Translations under genes and position numbers: made by a program
Origin: Branchiostoma belcheri
Lineage: Eukaryota; Chordata; Leptocardii; Amphioxiformes; Branchiostomatidae
Assembly: GCF_001625305.1 (NCBI RefSeq)
Contig: NW_017803841.1
Location: forward strand, 112,283 to 176,282
DNA: 64,000 nucleotides
Reading direction: 5' to 3'
Shown: positions 22,511 to 33,208 of the stretch, one piece after another
Layout of the letters: every line of letters begins with the position of its first letter
Numbering within the stretch: position 1 is the first letter of the stretch
Notes under the pieces: generated by a model
What the model was told of the DNA's origin: nothing
The model's input: the letters and a program-made list of their open reading frames with translations, nothing else
The model's database searches: none

Positions 22511-22721
22511 TCAAAAAGCTTCTACACGTTCTCGATAGTTTTTTTCAGACAGGTATTTGACGTTAGAAGCCTCCAACGTGTCGACTGAATTGTTTTGCTC
22601 CCAGTGAATGTCAATTGTGGTGCAACCTTCTGTCGATATCTTTAGGACTAGTGAGTTGTGGGTGCGGTGGCGTAGGCCAGGCAAATGCACCGCCCCGTTT
22701 CCCACAAGAAGTGAAAATCAC
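22511..22721 (-). pseudogene. DUF6589-type exon, 5' part
   Basis: An acceptor TTTTAACAG ends at 22722. The exon's first bases complete a Gly codon split with the previous exon and read GDFHFLWETGR, the conserved 'PGDFHF.WE' motif of DUF6589-type proteins. After that the frame carries a stop within about 15 codons, while another frame stays open to 22511 (LVLKISTEGCTTIDIH and YLSEKNYRERVEAF), so a frameshift is likely. Confidence 0.55.
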
Positions 22722-22883
22722 CTGTTAAAAGCATTCCTTGGTAAGCACTTCTATTTCAGGTGACATTGCATAGGCAAACAATGATGTGATGGCAATGAAA
22801 GTATTAATTTTTTTCTAGAAATTTGGAGAGTAATCTATAAAGACTTGTAACCTTATAAAACTGTTATCTACTAAACATCTCAC

Positions 22884-22992
22884 CCGGACATTCCTTTGCC
22901 CACCTCAGCTTCTCGAGATCGTCTACGTCGTCCTGCCGGAACCTCCTCGCACCCCTGATGTTTTTACATGTGGCTTGGTCGCCAATTACTAC
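22884..22992 (-). pseudogene. DUF6589-type transposase-like exon
   Basis: Acceptor ATCTTTAG at 22993-22994 and donor CCGG|GTGAGA at 22883. The exon reads VVIGDQATCKNIRGARRFRQ then DDVDDLEKLRWAKECPG. 'GDQ.TC.NIRGA+R......L..L.WA+E.PGDFHF' is the most conserved block of this family, and the last residues continue in phase into the exon at 22721. The match of motif and splice phase across the intron is the strongest evidence for this relic. Confidence 0.7.
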
Positions 22993-24623
22993 CTAAAGAT
23001 AACAATTACAACAGACATTTTAGCATCCAATAGTAACACGTGGCACTTAAAACAGATCAACATCCATTCAGTCATTGGCACTGAGTATTAATAAGTTGGT
23101 CATGACGTCTTATATCGTTGGAATATTATAGTTTGTATTGGAAATCCTGGCCAGTAATTTTGTTTTAAACAACTGTCATTCATGGCATCAGTCACACTTT
23201 ATAATCATGATTTGGAAAGGAACAGCGTAGTAGTTACCTTGTCTGTCCTCTCGCGCCTGATACTTGAAAACATGTTCAGGCAAACCCCAAGTGAGCCTCG
23301 CTAGATCACGCCACCGCACATCCTCCTCAGATAGGATGTACACATGTGCCGCCAGAAAGTAGTACGTGACAAGTTCGCAGCATCTGGTTATACGTGTTCT
23401 TTTTTTAACATTTGACATAATTCCCCGACTGTGCTTCATCTTTTCAGTAACAAGATACTATAACCATGTTTGTTTTTACAACCTAAAAATGTTTGATATC
23501 CCCGTTGGTATACAGTAATTACCGGAGCGGATGAATACAGAATATTCCGTCGCACACCGACCCAGCTTCAGTTGGAGAGGAAGGGCGGTGGTGTGAGGTG
23601 GGTGATGCAATGGCTCGTTGTTTTGTGTTCTAAATTGTCTCTTCATTGTTTTCCAACTTACCAAGAGTGAATCTTGTAGATGTGGAAGGAACTCGTAGGT
23701 AGATGTGGACAAGTTCCTGTGGAGGAAAGACGATTTATTCTGCCGTGTAGTTGAGCCACGCCGTGTTGTGTAAGGCAGGTCGTTGGTGGAATTTGCCCCG
23801 CCACTATGTCAGTTTGTCCAAACCTGTTTCCCTGGAGTCTAGTTCATAATTGTAGGAAACATTCGGTGCTGTGGTGATCGACAATGAGACCCTTTTCTAA
23901 CAGTTCTTGACAAAACTTGCGAAGGTTTAGTATTTGTAAGGCCGACCGCGGCTGACATCTGTGATGGATTATCTTGTTTACGTGTCCGCGGGTGAGAACT
24001 GTGTGCTGGACAATATTAGCGGACGACTTGGTCTAAATGATCATAAAGCCTAACACATACATACTTTCTTATACTTGTTATTTATGTTGTGATATATTTC
24101 AGCCAAAAGTAAGATGTCTACAAATAGTGTAATATTCTTTAGCAAGTTATTGTAAAAGCAACATGGTTCCAACTGTATCCACTGGAGTTTCCGTTAAGCT
24201 GACTAAAATGTTTGCTAATGTCCTTTCGAGAATCAGATCAATTTTTTATTCTGGTAGGCATCGATTTTCATAAAAGACCAATTTTACAATTATCTGACAA
24301 TTCTTTGTGTTTCCTCTACAGCAACTCCTGAGATGAACATCAAACAACATGGGTTAGCATGGCGGACCATCGGACACCGACCCATCTAGAACAACAACAG
24401 TCGGACACATGAGACCTAACTATAATCGTTAGAAACAGCATTTTCTACAACGCACAGCTTGCAAAATTGGGACATTTATCCCCGAACCCAATCTACATAC
24501 ACTACGTTATATGTCAACATTGGGGACCAGTTCGCTGGGTGAGGGCTTTTAAGGCCGCCTCTTTGGGATCTCCATCTATCGTCTTGCTGAACTTATCTTT
24601 GAAGTTAATTGATTGGCTTGCGG
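22993..24623. other. Unassigned stretch with one exon-like frame
   Basis: A minus-strand frame at 23188-23439 contains CCELVTYYFLAAHVYILSEE and WRDLARLTWGLPEHVFKYQA, ending near a GT at 23238. It looks coding and sits upstream of the DUF6589-type exons, but I do not recognise it. The rest is non-coding. Confidence 0.3.
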
Positions 24624-24740
24624 TAGAACATCCAGTTTACTGCAAAGTTAGGTCTATTCTTGAAGCTGTCCAGCCTCTCGGAACCCCAGACTTCGGGGAC
24701 TGTGCCTCAGGCTCAGTGGGGGCTGGTGCAGCTCAGATAC
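24624..24740 (+). repeat. Dispersed repeat, copy B
   Basis: Matches 11802-11930 (GAAGCTGTCCAGCCTCTCGG, CCCAGACTTCGGGGACTG, CTCAGTGGGGGCTGG). The upstream part TTAATTGATTGGCTTG, at about 24605, also resembles 34228-34245, so parts of this repeat occur at least three times in the window. Confidence 0.6.
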
Positions 24741-25056
24741 GGTCTGTGGATTCTAGAGCCGTTTGTGATTAACTCGGACAAAAAAGTATGTCCGAATTAG
24801 CGATGCTTATCCTATATGATTTTTCTCCCTATCCCTGTCATAAAGTTAATGTAGAAATCAAATCATATAAAATTCCCCGTGACAATAACCGTTAGGCTTG
24901 GCCATTCTATCAAAAGGAGATGGAGTGTCTAAAGATGTGATGAAAAACACACAATTTCTGTTCACTATAAGAATGTTATATGACCCACCCAGTTGATAAA
25001 TTCAATTGTATCTTAGGAGAAGCCCTTACACATCTCAAGTTACTGCCATCTGAACA

Positions 25057-25590
25057 TTATCTCAGCTTTCCCTTTGGTTGACGTATTCTGTGATGCAAAA
25101 TTATGACAATATTATTACATGTTCTATGCCTTATAACTCTCTCTGGGGGAAGTCTGGACTCTACCATGGCCTGACGGGCATCGCGGTCTGCCTTGTTTAG
25201 TGCCAGATTCCCTCCTCCTGGTATCTCTGGCGCGGGGCCGCGGCTGTCTGGGTTAATGGGATACTCTGGGCAGCCTAACTCGAAACTACATTTGGAATGT
25301 TCCCCTGATACGCAATCAACAGGCGGAGGCGGTCGACTTCGTGAAAGTAGTCTGTCCGACTCTGGGTGGTGCAGTCGGGCAGTGTGCAGGGCCTTACTAC
25401 ATCGTTTAACAATGCTTACCTGGCGGTTGGCTTTCTCCTTTGCTTGCTTGGCGTTGTTGCCATAGTTAAATGCATCAGTAAATGTGCCACCATACCTCGT
25501 GTTTAGCATTAAAATCACCAACAATAATTGCGTCAGGCCGTGGCATTCTTGCCAGCTGAACAGATTCAGAAAAGGACATTAGGTTGTGGT
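25057..25590 (-). mobile_element. Non-LTR endonuclease fragment and flanking frame
   Basis: The minus strand at about 25590-25500 reads MSFSESVQLARMPRPDAIIV then GDFNAKHEVWW. 'IIVGDFNAKH..W' is an endonuclease motif of Jockey-like and related non-LTR elements. Immediately after, another frame is open to 25057 (ALHTARLHHPESDRLL, CSFELGCPEYP, NKADRDARQAM). That part is not recognised and may be an unrelated exon. Confidence 0.45.
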
Positions 25591-25599
25591 TTTGTACCT

Positions 25600-25810
25600 C
25601 TGTAAATGTCCCTTAACGGCCTGGTTGTCACCCTGGACCAGCACGGCCTTCAGGGCTGGCAGCTGTTCCAGGAGTCCACTGTCCCCTTTACGTTTACCCA
25701 CCACGTGTTGACTTCTTCCTGTATTTGCCTTTTACTGATGGTCTGGAGAGATTGGTCGGTAGCTACCTCATTCCATAGTTTCTGGTACTTCCCAAGCATG
25801 GGTGAGCAGT
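25600..25810 (-). other. Exon-like segment, unrecognised
   Basis: A good acceptor TTTTTCATTACAG ends at 25811. The exon then reads CSPMLGKYQKLWNEVATDQS, LQTISKRQIQEEVNTWWVNV, K, and a stop 12 codons later. A shifted frame reads GLLEQLPALKAVLVQGDNQA. This looks like a decayed coding exon. I recognise no domain. Confidence 0.3.
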
Positions 25811-26464
25811 CTGTAATGAAAAAGATGCAGTACTCTATTTCAACTGCTACTGGTACTACTACTAGACATATTACTGTGCAATTTCTTGAATTTTTGCTGG
25901 AGATACATGAAATAAATACTAGATGGAAATGGGAATCCCGTGACAGAGACTGAAAACAAGGCTATTAAACACTAACTTGCAAGAGCTTAAAATCAAGAAA
26001 ACTCAACATTTTAAAGAATTCATTGATCAATGGGACGCCTAGCGATTAATAGTGATCGTCTAAATTTAGGCTTGTCATTCATACTACAGTTTCAGCTTGC
26101 CGAAGGTTGTTAAGATTTTCAATTTTTTCACAGTGCACGAAAAATAACAAAATTTGATTGGTTGGGTCATTGGGTGTAATTTCCAACACAAAGAATTGGA
26201 TTAGTACCAAATTTTCGACTGCACAAGATCTTCATAAAGGAATGACAGATTCCATGGCATCATGCAGATGTTAACAGTGGACTAAAATAAAAAAAAAATT
26301 CTACGAACTACGAATGATATGAAACCTGCTTGTTGCCAATAACAAATAATATCCAAGACGTGTACATATCCTAGCTTAAAAGGTAAATGCTGTTCCACTA
26401 TCAACATATACATTACTCCCTCCCAAAGGCCCACCCACTAACTATAGCCTCCTCCGTAGCAGAG

Positions 26465-27070
26465 TCAAACTCCTGCTGAGACAGGCTTGCCATGTGTTCT
26501 GGCATTGTCAGAGTCAAGGCACAAGTGTTGGACACTGGCATGCTCTGTAGTCCAAAAGATCAGAAGATTCATAGCTTCTTCGAGTCTTCTGACGTTGATG
26601 TCTGGCTGTCCGACATCTCTTGTGTGCTTCGCTATTCTTTTTATAATGTGGTTATGGTCTTCCCGTTCATGGTGTTGTCTGTTCGTGATGGTATCTACTT
26701 CTGGGACGTACAGGAACCTTCCTTCATTTCTGTCACCCTTGAACGGAACCGATATGTAGTAACGACCGATCTCAGCATGACTAGTTGTGTACTTGATGGG
26801 GAGCTGTTGAGGTAGTAGCCGTGGGGACTTGTTGGGACGTGTCCACAGCGCCCATGAACTTATATATATTAGACATATTCTTAGAATGAAAGGAATCCTT
26901 GCATAGCCATACCTTTCCAGTGCTGTAAATGGTCTTGGATTCCCCAAGGGGTACGATGCGTGTCTAGTGGTGGTCTCAAACCAAGAAGGATGTTGTCGAT
27001 TTCCTGCAAATGTTGCCCGCAGTAGTATTCTTCCTTTCTGTCCGCCTTGAACTAAAGGCTCATGAGTCAC
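26465..27070 (-). other. 201-residue open frame, unrecognised
   Basis: The longest minus-strand frame here, including GRYYISVPFKGDRNEGRFLY and LEEAMNLLIFWTTEHASVQH. It overlaps, in a different frame, the EnSpm-like block at 26990-27180, so its first third is probably a shadow. The last two thirds could be a real exon of the same element. No domain is recognised. Confidence 0.25.
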
Positions 27071-27180
27071 CCTTTGTCATACCCAGGAGGGTTCCGTGCA
27101 TGTAGTCGACGGTCATCCCTCTAATGAGGTTAACCTTGGGTGCCAAGAATAACCAGGATGGACCCTTGATTCCAGTCACC
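26990..27180 (-). pseudogene. EnSpm/CACTA-like transposase fragment, copy 1
   Basis: The minus strand reads GIKGPSWLFLAPKVNLIRGM then TVDYMHGTLLGMTKG. 'GIKGPS.L..+......G...DYMH..LLG+.K' is the hallmark of a widespread animal EnSpm/CACTA-type transposase. The next bases lead into stops. Copy 2 at 44640-45073 keeps the frame further and is similar at the nucleotide level. Confidence 0.6.
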
Positions 27181-27907
27181 TAGTTGGACAAACATAATCG
27201 TGTTATAAGGTTTGTAAAACTCCTTTTTGCTATAGAGGACAAAAACACTCGGCAGATAACAACAGGTTTAGATACCATAATTAAACACAGGTTTTAGTAA
27301 CAAGTCCCATAGAATTTTTAGTCTTACGTCCCCAAAATCCATAACCGATTGGTTCATGGACATAAAAGCTTCTGTAATTTACTTGTTTATTATCTAATTG
27401 TTCGACTTTTAATGAATGTTCTAAAAGTCTTACTGTCTGAGTATTGTTTGAACAATTGTAACAAGAGCAGTCATCATAATCAGCAATCAAAAATACATAC
27501 TGACAAAGTGTAAAGCAATCTTAGAAAACAGTTTTGTATCAAGTTTCAAAGCCATCATTCAGAGCAAGTTGAACAATCCAAGACCAAATGCAAATAATGT
27601 ATTGTAAGACTAAGTAATCTCATCTGCTGATTTTGTAGCTTAACGTTTAATGCAAAAGGATACCATGCTGGTCTTCGTCCATCTCCAGCAATCCAAACAG
27701 CGTCATCCTGACAAGGGAGGAAAAAATCATTCTGCAGCATCACAGCAGGAGACAAAGATAATTTAATCCGGGTAATTTATTCAAGTAGCAAGATGTATAA
27801 ATTGAGTGTGATCAAAACTGGAAATTACATGTATAAACGCAAGAACAGGCACAAAGATATACGCACAACCTGGTATATGATATTAATGCAAGGAACTTAA
27901 TTAATGG
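27181..27907. other. No recognisable gene
   Basis: A minus-strand frame at 27555-27755 (FFLPCQDDAVWIAGDGRRPA) might be an exon of the neighbouring EnSpm-like relic. The rest is AT-rich non-coding sequence. Confidence 0.3.
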
Positions 27908-27989
27908 TTAGATCATTTTTGTTGACATTTCCTCTACACTATTGCATAACGTATGCACTAACACTTCATAGCCAAACTTAGCATAAACC

Positions 27990-28099
27990 CAGCTTACCAG
28001 TATGGCATGCATCGACTCCACGGGACAGCACGAGACTGGATCATAGTATGGAAGGCGGTGTAGCTCTTCCAGGCCATTCTTCCCAGTGGACTTCTCCAT
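27990..28099 (-). pseudogene. EnSpm/CACTA-like transposase exon (second element)
   Basis: The minus strand reads GLEELHRLPYYDPVSCCPVE then SMHAIL, ending at a donor-like CATACTG|GTAAGC at about 27999. 'L..+PYYDP+....+ES+H' matches the 'D.MH' block of Transposase_21-type proteins. Because the same block also occurs at 26990-27180, these are two different elements. It continues the exons at 28216-28868. Confidence 0.5.
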
Positions 28100-28215
28100 C
28101 CGTTCCAGTTCTCGCGTTGTGGTTTCGCCTCTGCTTACCCTTTAGATACGGTCTACATATGTCGTTATGTGCGAGTTAAACAAAAACTGTGAGGACCACC
28201 TTCCTTGTGCATCTC

Positions 28216-28868
28216 TTATAACATAGCTGTTTCTCGGATGTCGGAGACGTACTGTGGGACGTCTTCGGAAAGGGTGAGCCCGTGTTCCTGCAACATACTT
28301 GCAATTTTCGGCACCGCATACAAAGTCCTCACCGTTTCCAGCAGAGGGAAATAGAAGTATTCTTTCTTCGCCTTTCCTCTGTCATCAAAACGCGTTTCTT
28401 TGCACTTAGGGCACTCGGTTGCACCCATAAGGTCCCCGGTGTAGAGCACACAGTCATTCTTACACACATGGAAGGTCTCAAATCGCGGCAAAAGTTCTTT
28501 TTAAGAGACCGCCTCCTTGTACGTACGGGGCACTGTGTTTTTGAGCCCGTGATCGTCGAGCACTCTCTTAAAGAGTGACAGAATGTCGCTAACACATTGC
28601 TGTGATACCGCAGGGTAGTTATAATAGCCCGAAAATTCAGCACAGAAAGTGTAAATGCAATCTGAGATCACTTTGACGAGGATCCATTGCAGATTACCGG
28701 CCTGTTTCGCTCGTCTTTTTCGTCTTCAAGGAAATGGGAGGTTTCTCCCATTGACCCAGGCGTGGCTTCTTCACTGCGAAGTTTTGTCTTTTCGGAAACG
28801 TATTTGCTACCACACTTTGAGCAGTAGCAAATTACTGACGTGCCTGAAGACGTAAACGGACCTTCCAT
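28216..28868 (-). pseudogene. EnSpm/CACTA-like transposase, N-terminal exons
   Basis: Read from 28868 down, the first frame has CYCSKCGSKYVSEKTKLRSE, an N-terminal Cys-rich start. At 28643-28216 the strand reads CVSDILSLFKRVLDDHG, an in-frame stop near 28501, then LLPRFETFHVCKNDCVLYTG, ATECPKCKETRFDDRGKAKK and EYFYFPLLETVRTLYAVPK. 'VC.NDC.L+.......CP.C...R......K....FPL...+' is the standard Cys-rich N-terminal block of Transposase_21/EnSpm proteins. The premature stop makes it a pseudogene. Confidence 0.7.
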
Positions 28869-31430
28869 GACATACTTCCATCATGGTCCAAAGCAAGATG
28901 AGTGGCCAAACGTAAACGTGCGTGTGATCAATACAAAAACATCTAGGTGTCTTGAGCTAATTAAAAAAAAAATGTTTGTTCAGACTTGTGATCTCTGGAG
29001 ACGGAGTGGGTACTATATGCGGGGTTATGGGGACTGTAAGAAAAGATTTAATTTTTTAATGAGTTTTTAATGAAAGAGGACAAACATGCCAAAATCGTTG
29101 CTGACGGACGTGAACGTATCTAGTATAGTAAGGTGGGTTCGCACGCTTGTGATGGGGACAGTCGGTTTCGAGTTTGATGAGGTTCCGCCATGTCCGCTCC
29201 GCGCAGTTGGGCGTGCAGTGGTGTGTTTGTTTTCCCTGTCCCATGTATCTAGTGTTACTATTTGCGCCCGCTTGTCTTCCAAAATGTCCGTGCAGAGGCC
29301 ACAAGTTCCTCCTCCTACACCTGTAGCAGCCTCTCTGTTGCATGTAACATCCCCGTCAGTATGGAGTTTTAATCGGAAACAGATACGCATGTCATTTTAC
29401 ACATAATTACGTTTGGATCTGATGGAAAATAACTTTTCCTATAGTTTGTTGTTTCACACAGAGAAAACTTCCAGGGACATTAAGGTACCTGATTGTTGAC
29501 AACTTTTTGACTATTTTTTTTTTCTGGAGACCGATACGCTCGTATGAGGCACTTAATACAAGACATGCTGTAAAACCAGACCAGATGCTACAAGAATAAG
29601 CCATGAGATGTGAAAAGAATTAACCAGGAAGACAAGCAACAAGTCTGCTTCCGATCCAAAACGGCATTCAACCTGGCCTCTTCCTCCACGTACTGTCGGC
29701 CTAACAACAGCTCTACAATTTGGAGTTGTACATCCAACTTATTTGACGCTAATCACTGGACGAAACAGGTACGGATACACCCATATCCAGGCCTTTATTT
29801 CGCCGCATCCTATAAGGATCCTGGCAGATACGGCTCGCATTTGTTACGTATCCGGAATTTCGGATCCCTGAATCCAGACTGTTTTGGATGCGGACAAATC
29901 CGAAAATCGTATTTTTCTCAGATGCGATGACGGATTTTGTAAGGAACTTTTTGCATCTTTCAGGTGGACCACACTAATCTTTACGGTGGACCACACTAAA
30001 ACTTCGAACAAATAAAGGATTATGACTGATGAGTAACAACCAATGCAGAATGATACATGACACTGTAGCTGCTGAGTGCCAAACTACAATTTCCATGTAG
30101 CCCTGCATGAAGCATGGGAAGTTAGGACACATTGTCTAGCGTACCACACATTCACCAACTTCAAGGTAAATTTAGGAAAAGATTTTACGGCATTCGCCGC
30201 TTGTAACGCGGAGCGTGAGGGGCTCGTGGACAGTATGAATGCATCTCTTGTCCAAGTATCTTCTTTAAATGAATATTTTCAAAATTCATTCATCAAAACC
30301 TGATCACTATCTGAAGACTTTGAGTGCATGAAAAAGCGCTCAATGTTATATAGGGCAACCCCGTTAACAAAAAAATTACAAAAATGTGTGACAGTGTTCA
30401 ATGATATCGATTGCGAACAAATCATAAAGAAGGGGATACAACATATATCTACTGCATTTTCATTAATCAATTTTCATACTGATGTCTGGGAATCTTCTAC
30501 ACAAGGAAAACATGGTTTAGAAGGATATGAGGTGCATGATCTTGCAGTGCTTTTTTTGTGGTCTTTGCCATCTTCCTTGCATCAGCTGTTGTGTATGTTG
30601 CTCTTTTGCCCTTGTGGAAGATCGTCCTGAGAATAATTGATATAAAACAAAATTAGCAAAATTCACTTAATTGCATCTAAATGATAATTCACAACTACAT
30701 GTAAGTCTTGACACATGCAGGAATGAATATAACAAAATCTGAAGATCAGGAGGGAAGATCAGTAGAGCGGTATCTGCTTACCTGCAATCGACCATGGTGA
30801 CCATCATTTCAGTTTATGGGTAAGACATATAAGTGCATCATGGGACTTTGCTTATATTGTGCATGCATGTACATGTATGTATAATACCAAATGACTATAC
30901 TGTTTTAATTTCAGTTAATCATTGCTTTGTGATATGTATCTTAGAGACATTTTAAGATATTAACTCACATTTCATCACCATTTCATCACCATTTTTCAAT
31001 GGGAATGCAGACTGTCACATGGCCATTACTTTTGTACTGTGACACTTCATAAACAATTGGTGATAAGGACAGTCACCAATAATGACAGTTATTGCATTAA
31101 AGTCTATCTTATTTCTCACTTGAAGATACATTTTGTACATCACAGTGCATGTATTGGTTCAACAATTTCAGTAATTTTGCTATTAAATGCAGATTTTTTG
31201 TACTTTATCGTTATACTCCATACCGACCTCTGGTAGGAGGTAACTTATATCCCAGTAAACAACAATTACGATCGTCAAGGTCACACACGATGACGGCAGT
31301 AGCTTCGTTACATGTAACATATCAACTATAAAACAGGGCATAGATGTACTGTCCCAAAATCGGTTTATATTTGTGAAAAACTTGTTTTTTTTTTACTGTG
31401 TAAAAACGGGCTTGAAGCCGCGGTTCACCG
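28869..31430. other. No recognisable gene
   Basis: Plus-strand frames at 29610-29930, 30076-30303 and 30328-30630 are open for 75-106 residues but show no domain that I recognise, and no good splice sites bound them. A short duplication GGTGGACCACACTAA occurs near 29962 and 29985. Confidence 0.4.
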
Positions 31431-31449
31431 TACATGACCGCGGGTGACC

Positions 31450-31540
31450 CGGGATCGAACGAACGTTCGGTTCGATTGACGTCATATCGAACATGGTTCG
31501 ATTCGAATGACGTCATATCGAACATGATTCGGTTCGATTA
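31450..31540. repeat. Two tandem copies with TGACGTCA sites
   Basis: The block GACGTCATATCGAACATG occurs twice, 32 bp apart, each copy containing a perfect TGACGTCA (CRE-type) palindrome and embedded in TTCGATT/CGAA repeats. TGACGTCA is the CREB/ATF-family consensus. Whether it functions here is unknown. Confidence 0.6.
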
Positions 31541-31835
31541 AAAGGTTGGAATATTTGGGCCCAAATTTGACCATCGTGGCCTGTGTGCCATGCAGGCCCT
31601 GGCGTTTTATAAGCGAGGGAACCCTTGTCTGCTGTCACAAGTTGTTGCCGTCCAAGCCCTTTGTTCATCACGCCTTATCTCCAAGCAGATCCTAGGGTAA
31701 ATTTCATTGCTTGGCGCGTACAATAGTAGAGAAATCTCTGTTATAATAAGAAAGGTGAATTGGTATTGACACACAGTTGAGGCCGAGTCAATAAGGCTGA
31801 TAAGGGTGATGCACTAGTATGTATGCGGCGTGGCA

Positions 31836-31899
31836 CTAGCCTGGATGCCAGACCCATATGCACACTAGTATAGTGTTATGGGTCTGGCATCCAGGCTAG
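31836..31899. repeat. Perfect 22-bp-stem hairpin
   Basis: CTAGCCTGGATGCCAGACCC plus AT at 31836-31857 is mirrored exactly at 31878-31899 around a 20-nt loop. It could be a minimal foldback MITE or a hairpin RNA precursor. The sequence does not match any microRNA that I can name. Confidence 0.7.
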
Positions 31900-31931
31900 C
31901 GTGACACATGTACAGAGAAGGTAAAACTCAC

Positions 31932-32514
31932 CTCAAGTGGCCGAGCATGACCTTCTGGCCCATTTCTTTGAACTCGTGGTCGCGCCGTGCTCTTCGTACA
32001 ATATCCTCGATTTGTTGTTGGGATATATCACAATAGCGCTCTTCATGGATGTCAATGCCAATGTGTTTTAAGCGCCTGTATATTGTAGATCTGTCAACTT
32101 GGTATTTCTTCGCCACATCTGTTATTGTATAACCAAGGTGAATGATTTCATGTAATACCTCTTCAATTGGTATGTCCTTACGTGGCCTTCCCGGTCCTTC
32201 TGCCAGTCTCACGTCTCCAGCAGGTGAAAAGATTTCTGTGTGTGTTGACTTCGGAAGTGCATGTCCTCGTTTTTTATTCCATGATTTGAGAAGGCTGCGG
32301 AGTTCTGTTGCCACATCGGAAATTCCTACCCTAAACTCGTCATCTGGTGGCAGATTATGGCACGCTGTCTTTAGTTTTGTCGCCTTCGTGCCGAGAATAA
32401 ATATCCTTTCGCTAGTGAAAATGTTTATTTCCATCAAGTCCGTTGTCTCATTTCTTCTGTCACAATCCCTTATGAGCCCATCCAATTGTGTCATAAATGT
32501 TCGAAAATTTGCTT
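31932..32514 (-). CDS. Helix-turn-helix N-terminal exon of an integrase-type (DDE) element
   Basis: A strong acceptor (CTCTTTTCTTTCAG) ends at 32515 and a consensus donor CTTGAG|GTGAGT starts at 31931; the 583-nt exon is open throughout. It encodes a helical N-terminus, then RLAEGPGRPRKDIPIEEVLH, LGYTITDVAKKYQVDRSTIY, RRLKHIGIDIHEERYCDISQ and QQIEDIVRRARRD. 'GPGRP+..I....+..++.LG+T+.D+A+.+.V+RSTI.RRL...GI' is a resolvase/Myb-like helix-turn-helix that precedes an integrase (rve-type) core in a group of fish and invertebrate mobile elements. No integrase core exon is visible within the next 700 bp downstream on that strand, so the gene is probably truncated, although this exon itself looks intact. 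A domesticated origin cannot be excluded. Confidence 0.65.
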
Positions 32515-32835
32515 CTGAAAGAAAAGAGGGTACATAATTTAGACCACTGAAGTGATGTTATCTTTCGGATATTCGCTTTCTATTGCCAATATAATTTTAT
32601 GTCTTCGTGCTCGTCTACATAGCACGAGCGGTGGACGATCTTTCTAGTATAATAGTACGTTTCTGTTATGACGATAGCGTTCTACTAACATGTTCCTCAA
32701 ATGTTCTTAACATCAGACTAGACAACTCACCACGTTTTCGAAAACTAACAAATAACTGTTTATTAGAAATATGTTTAACCCGTAACGTGAAAAAATAACC
32801 TACAAATGTAAGGGTGCGCGGGCTTTTCCTACTAG

Positions 32836-33208
32836 GGCCACACCAATTTAATTTGTTGGTTCTCGGATTCGCCTCTTCATTTTTTTCCTGATTTGAAAAA
32901 AAAAAATTCAGAATCAACTGCAAAATGCTCATATTTTGCCCTGAACAGTTGAAAACAGTCCTTTTCTTCCTAGTCATTACAGTTATTCCATCTTTCAATG
33001 CAGTGGTATCATTAGAAGTTCAAAATTCATTGTTTAAATTTTGAACCAGCCTTTTGTGTTTACTTCATACCTCCTATCGTAGCATTTGGGGCTATAAATT
33101 TAGTATAATAGGATGCCTAGATCTGTTTTTATTTTTATTTTTTTCGCCCTGTCGCTTAATATTTTTTCTGAAAAAATCCGAGAACCAACAAATTAAATTG
33201 GTGTGGCC
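32836..33208. mobile_element. MITE with perfect 34-bp TIRs
   Basis: The 34-bp left end beginning GGCCACACCAATTTAATTTG (32836-32869) is the exact reverse complement of 33175-33208. Length is 373 bp, with AT-rich interior and no coding potential. The sequence TAG abuts both ends (CTAG before, TAGA after), which fits a 3-bp TAG duplication. Perfect TIRs suggest a recent insertion. The superfamily cannot be named from this alone. Confidence 0.8.

Noticed and set aside
1243-22992. A single DUF6589-type gene covering both the 1.2-2.1 kb and 14.9-23.0 kb pieces
   Set aside because: The N-terminal piece would lie 3' of the core on the minus strand, so they must be separate copies.
31480-31510. GGTTCGATTCGAA resembling a tRNA box B
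   Set aside because: Part of the TTCGA-rich repeat block; no tRNA fold.
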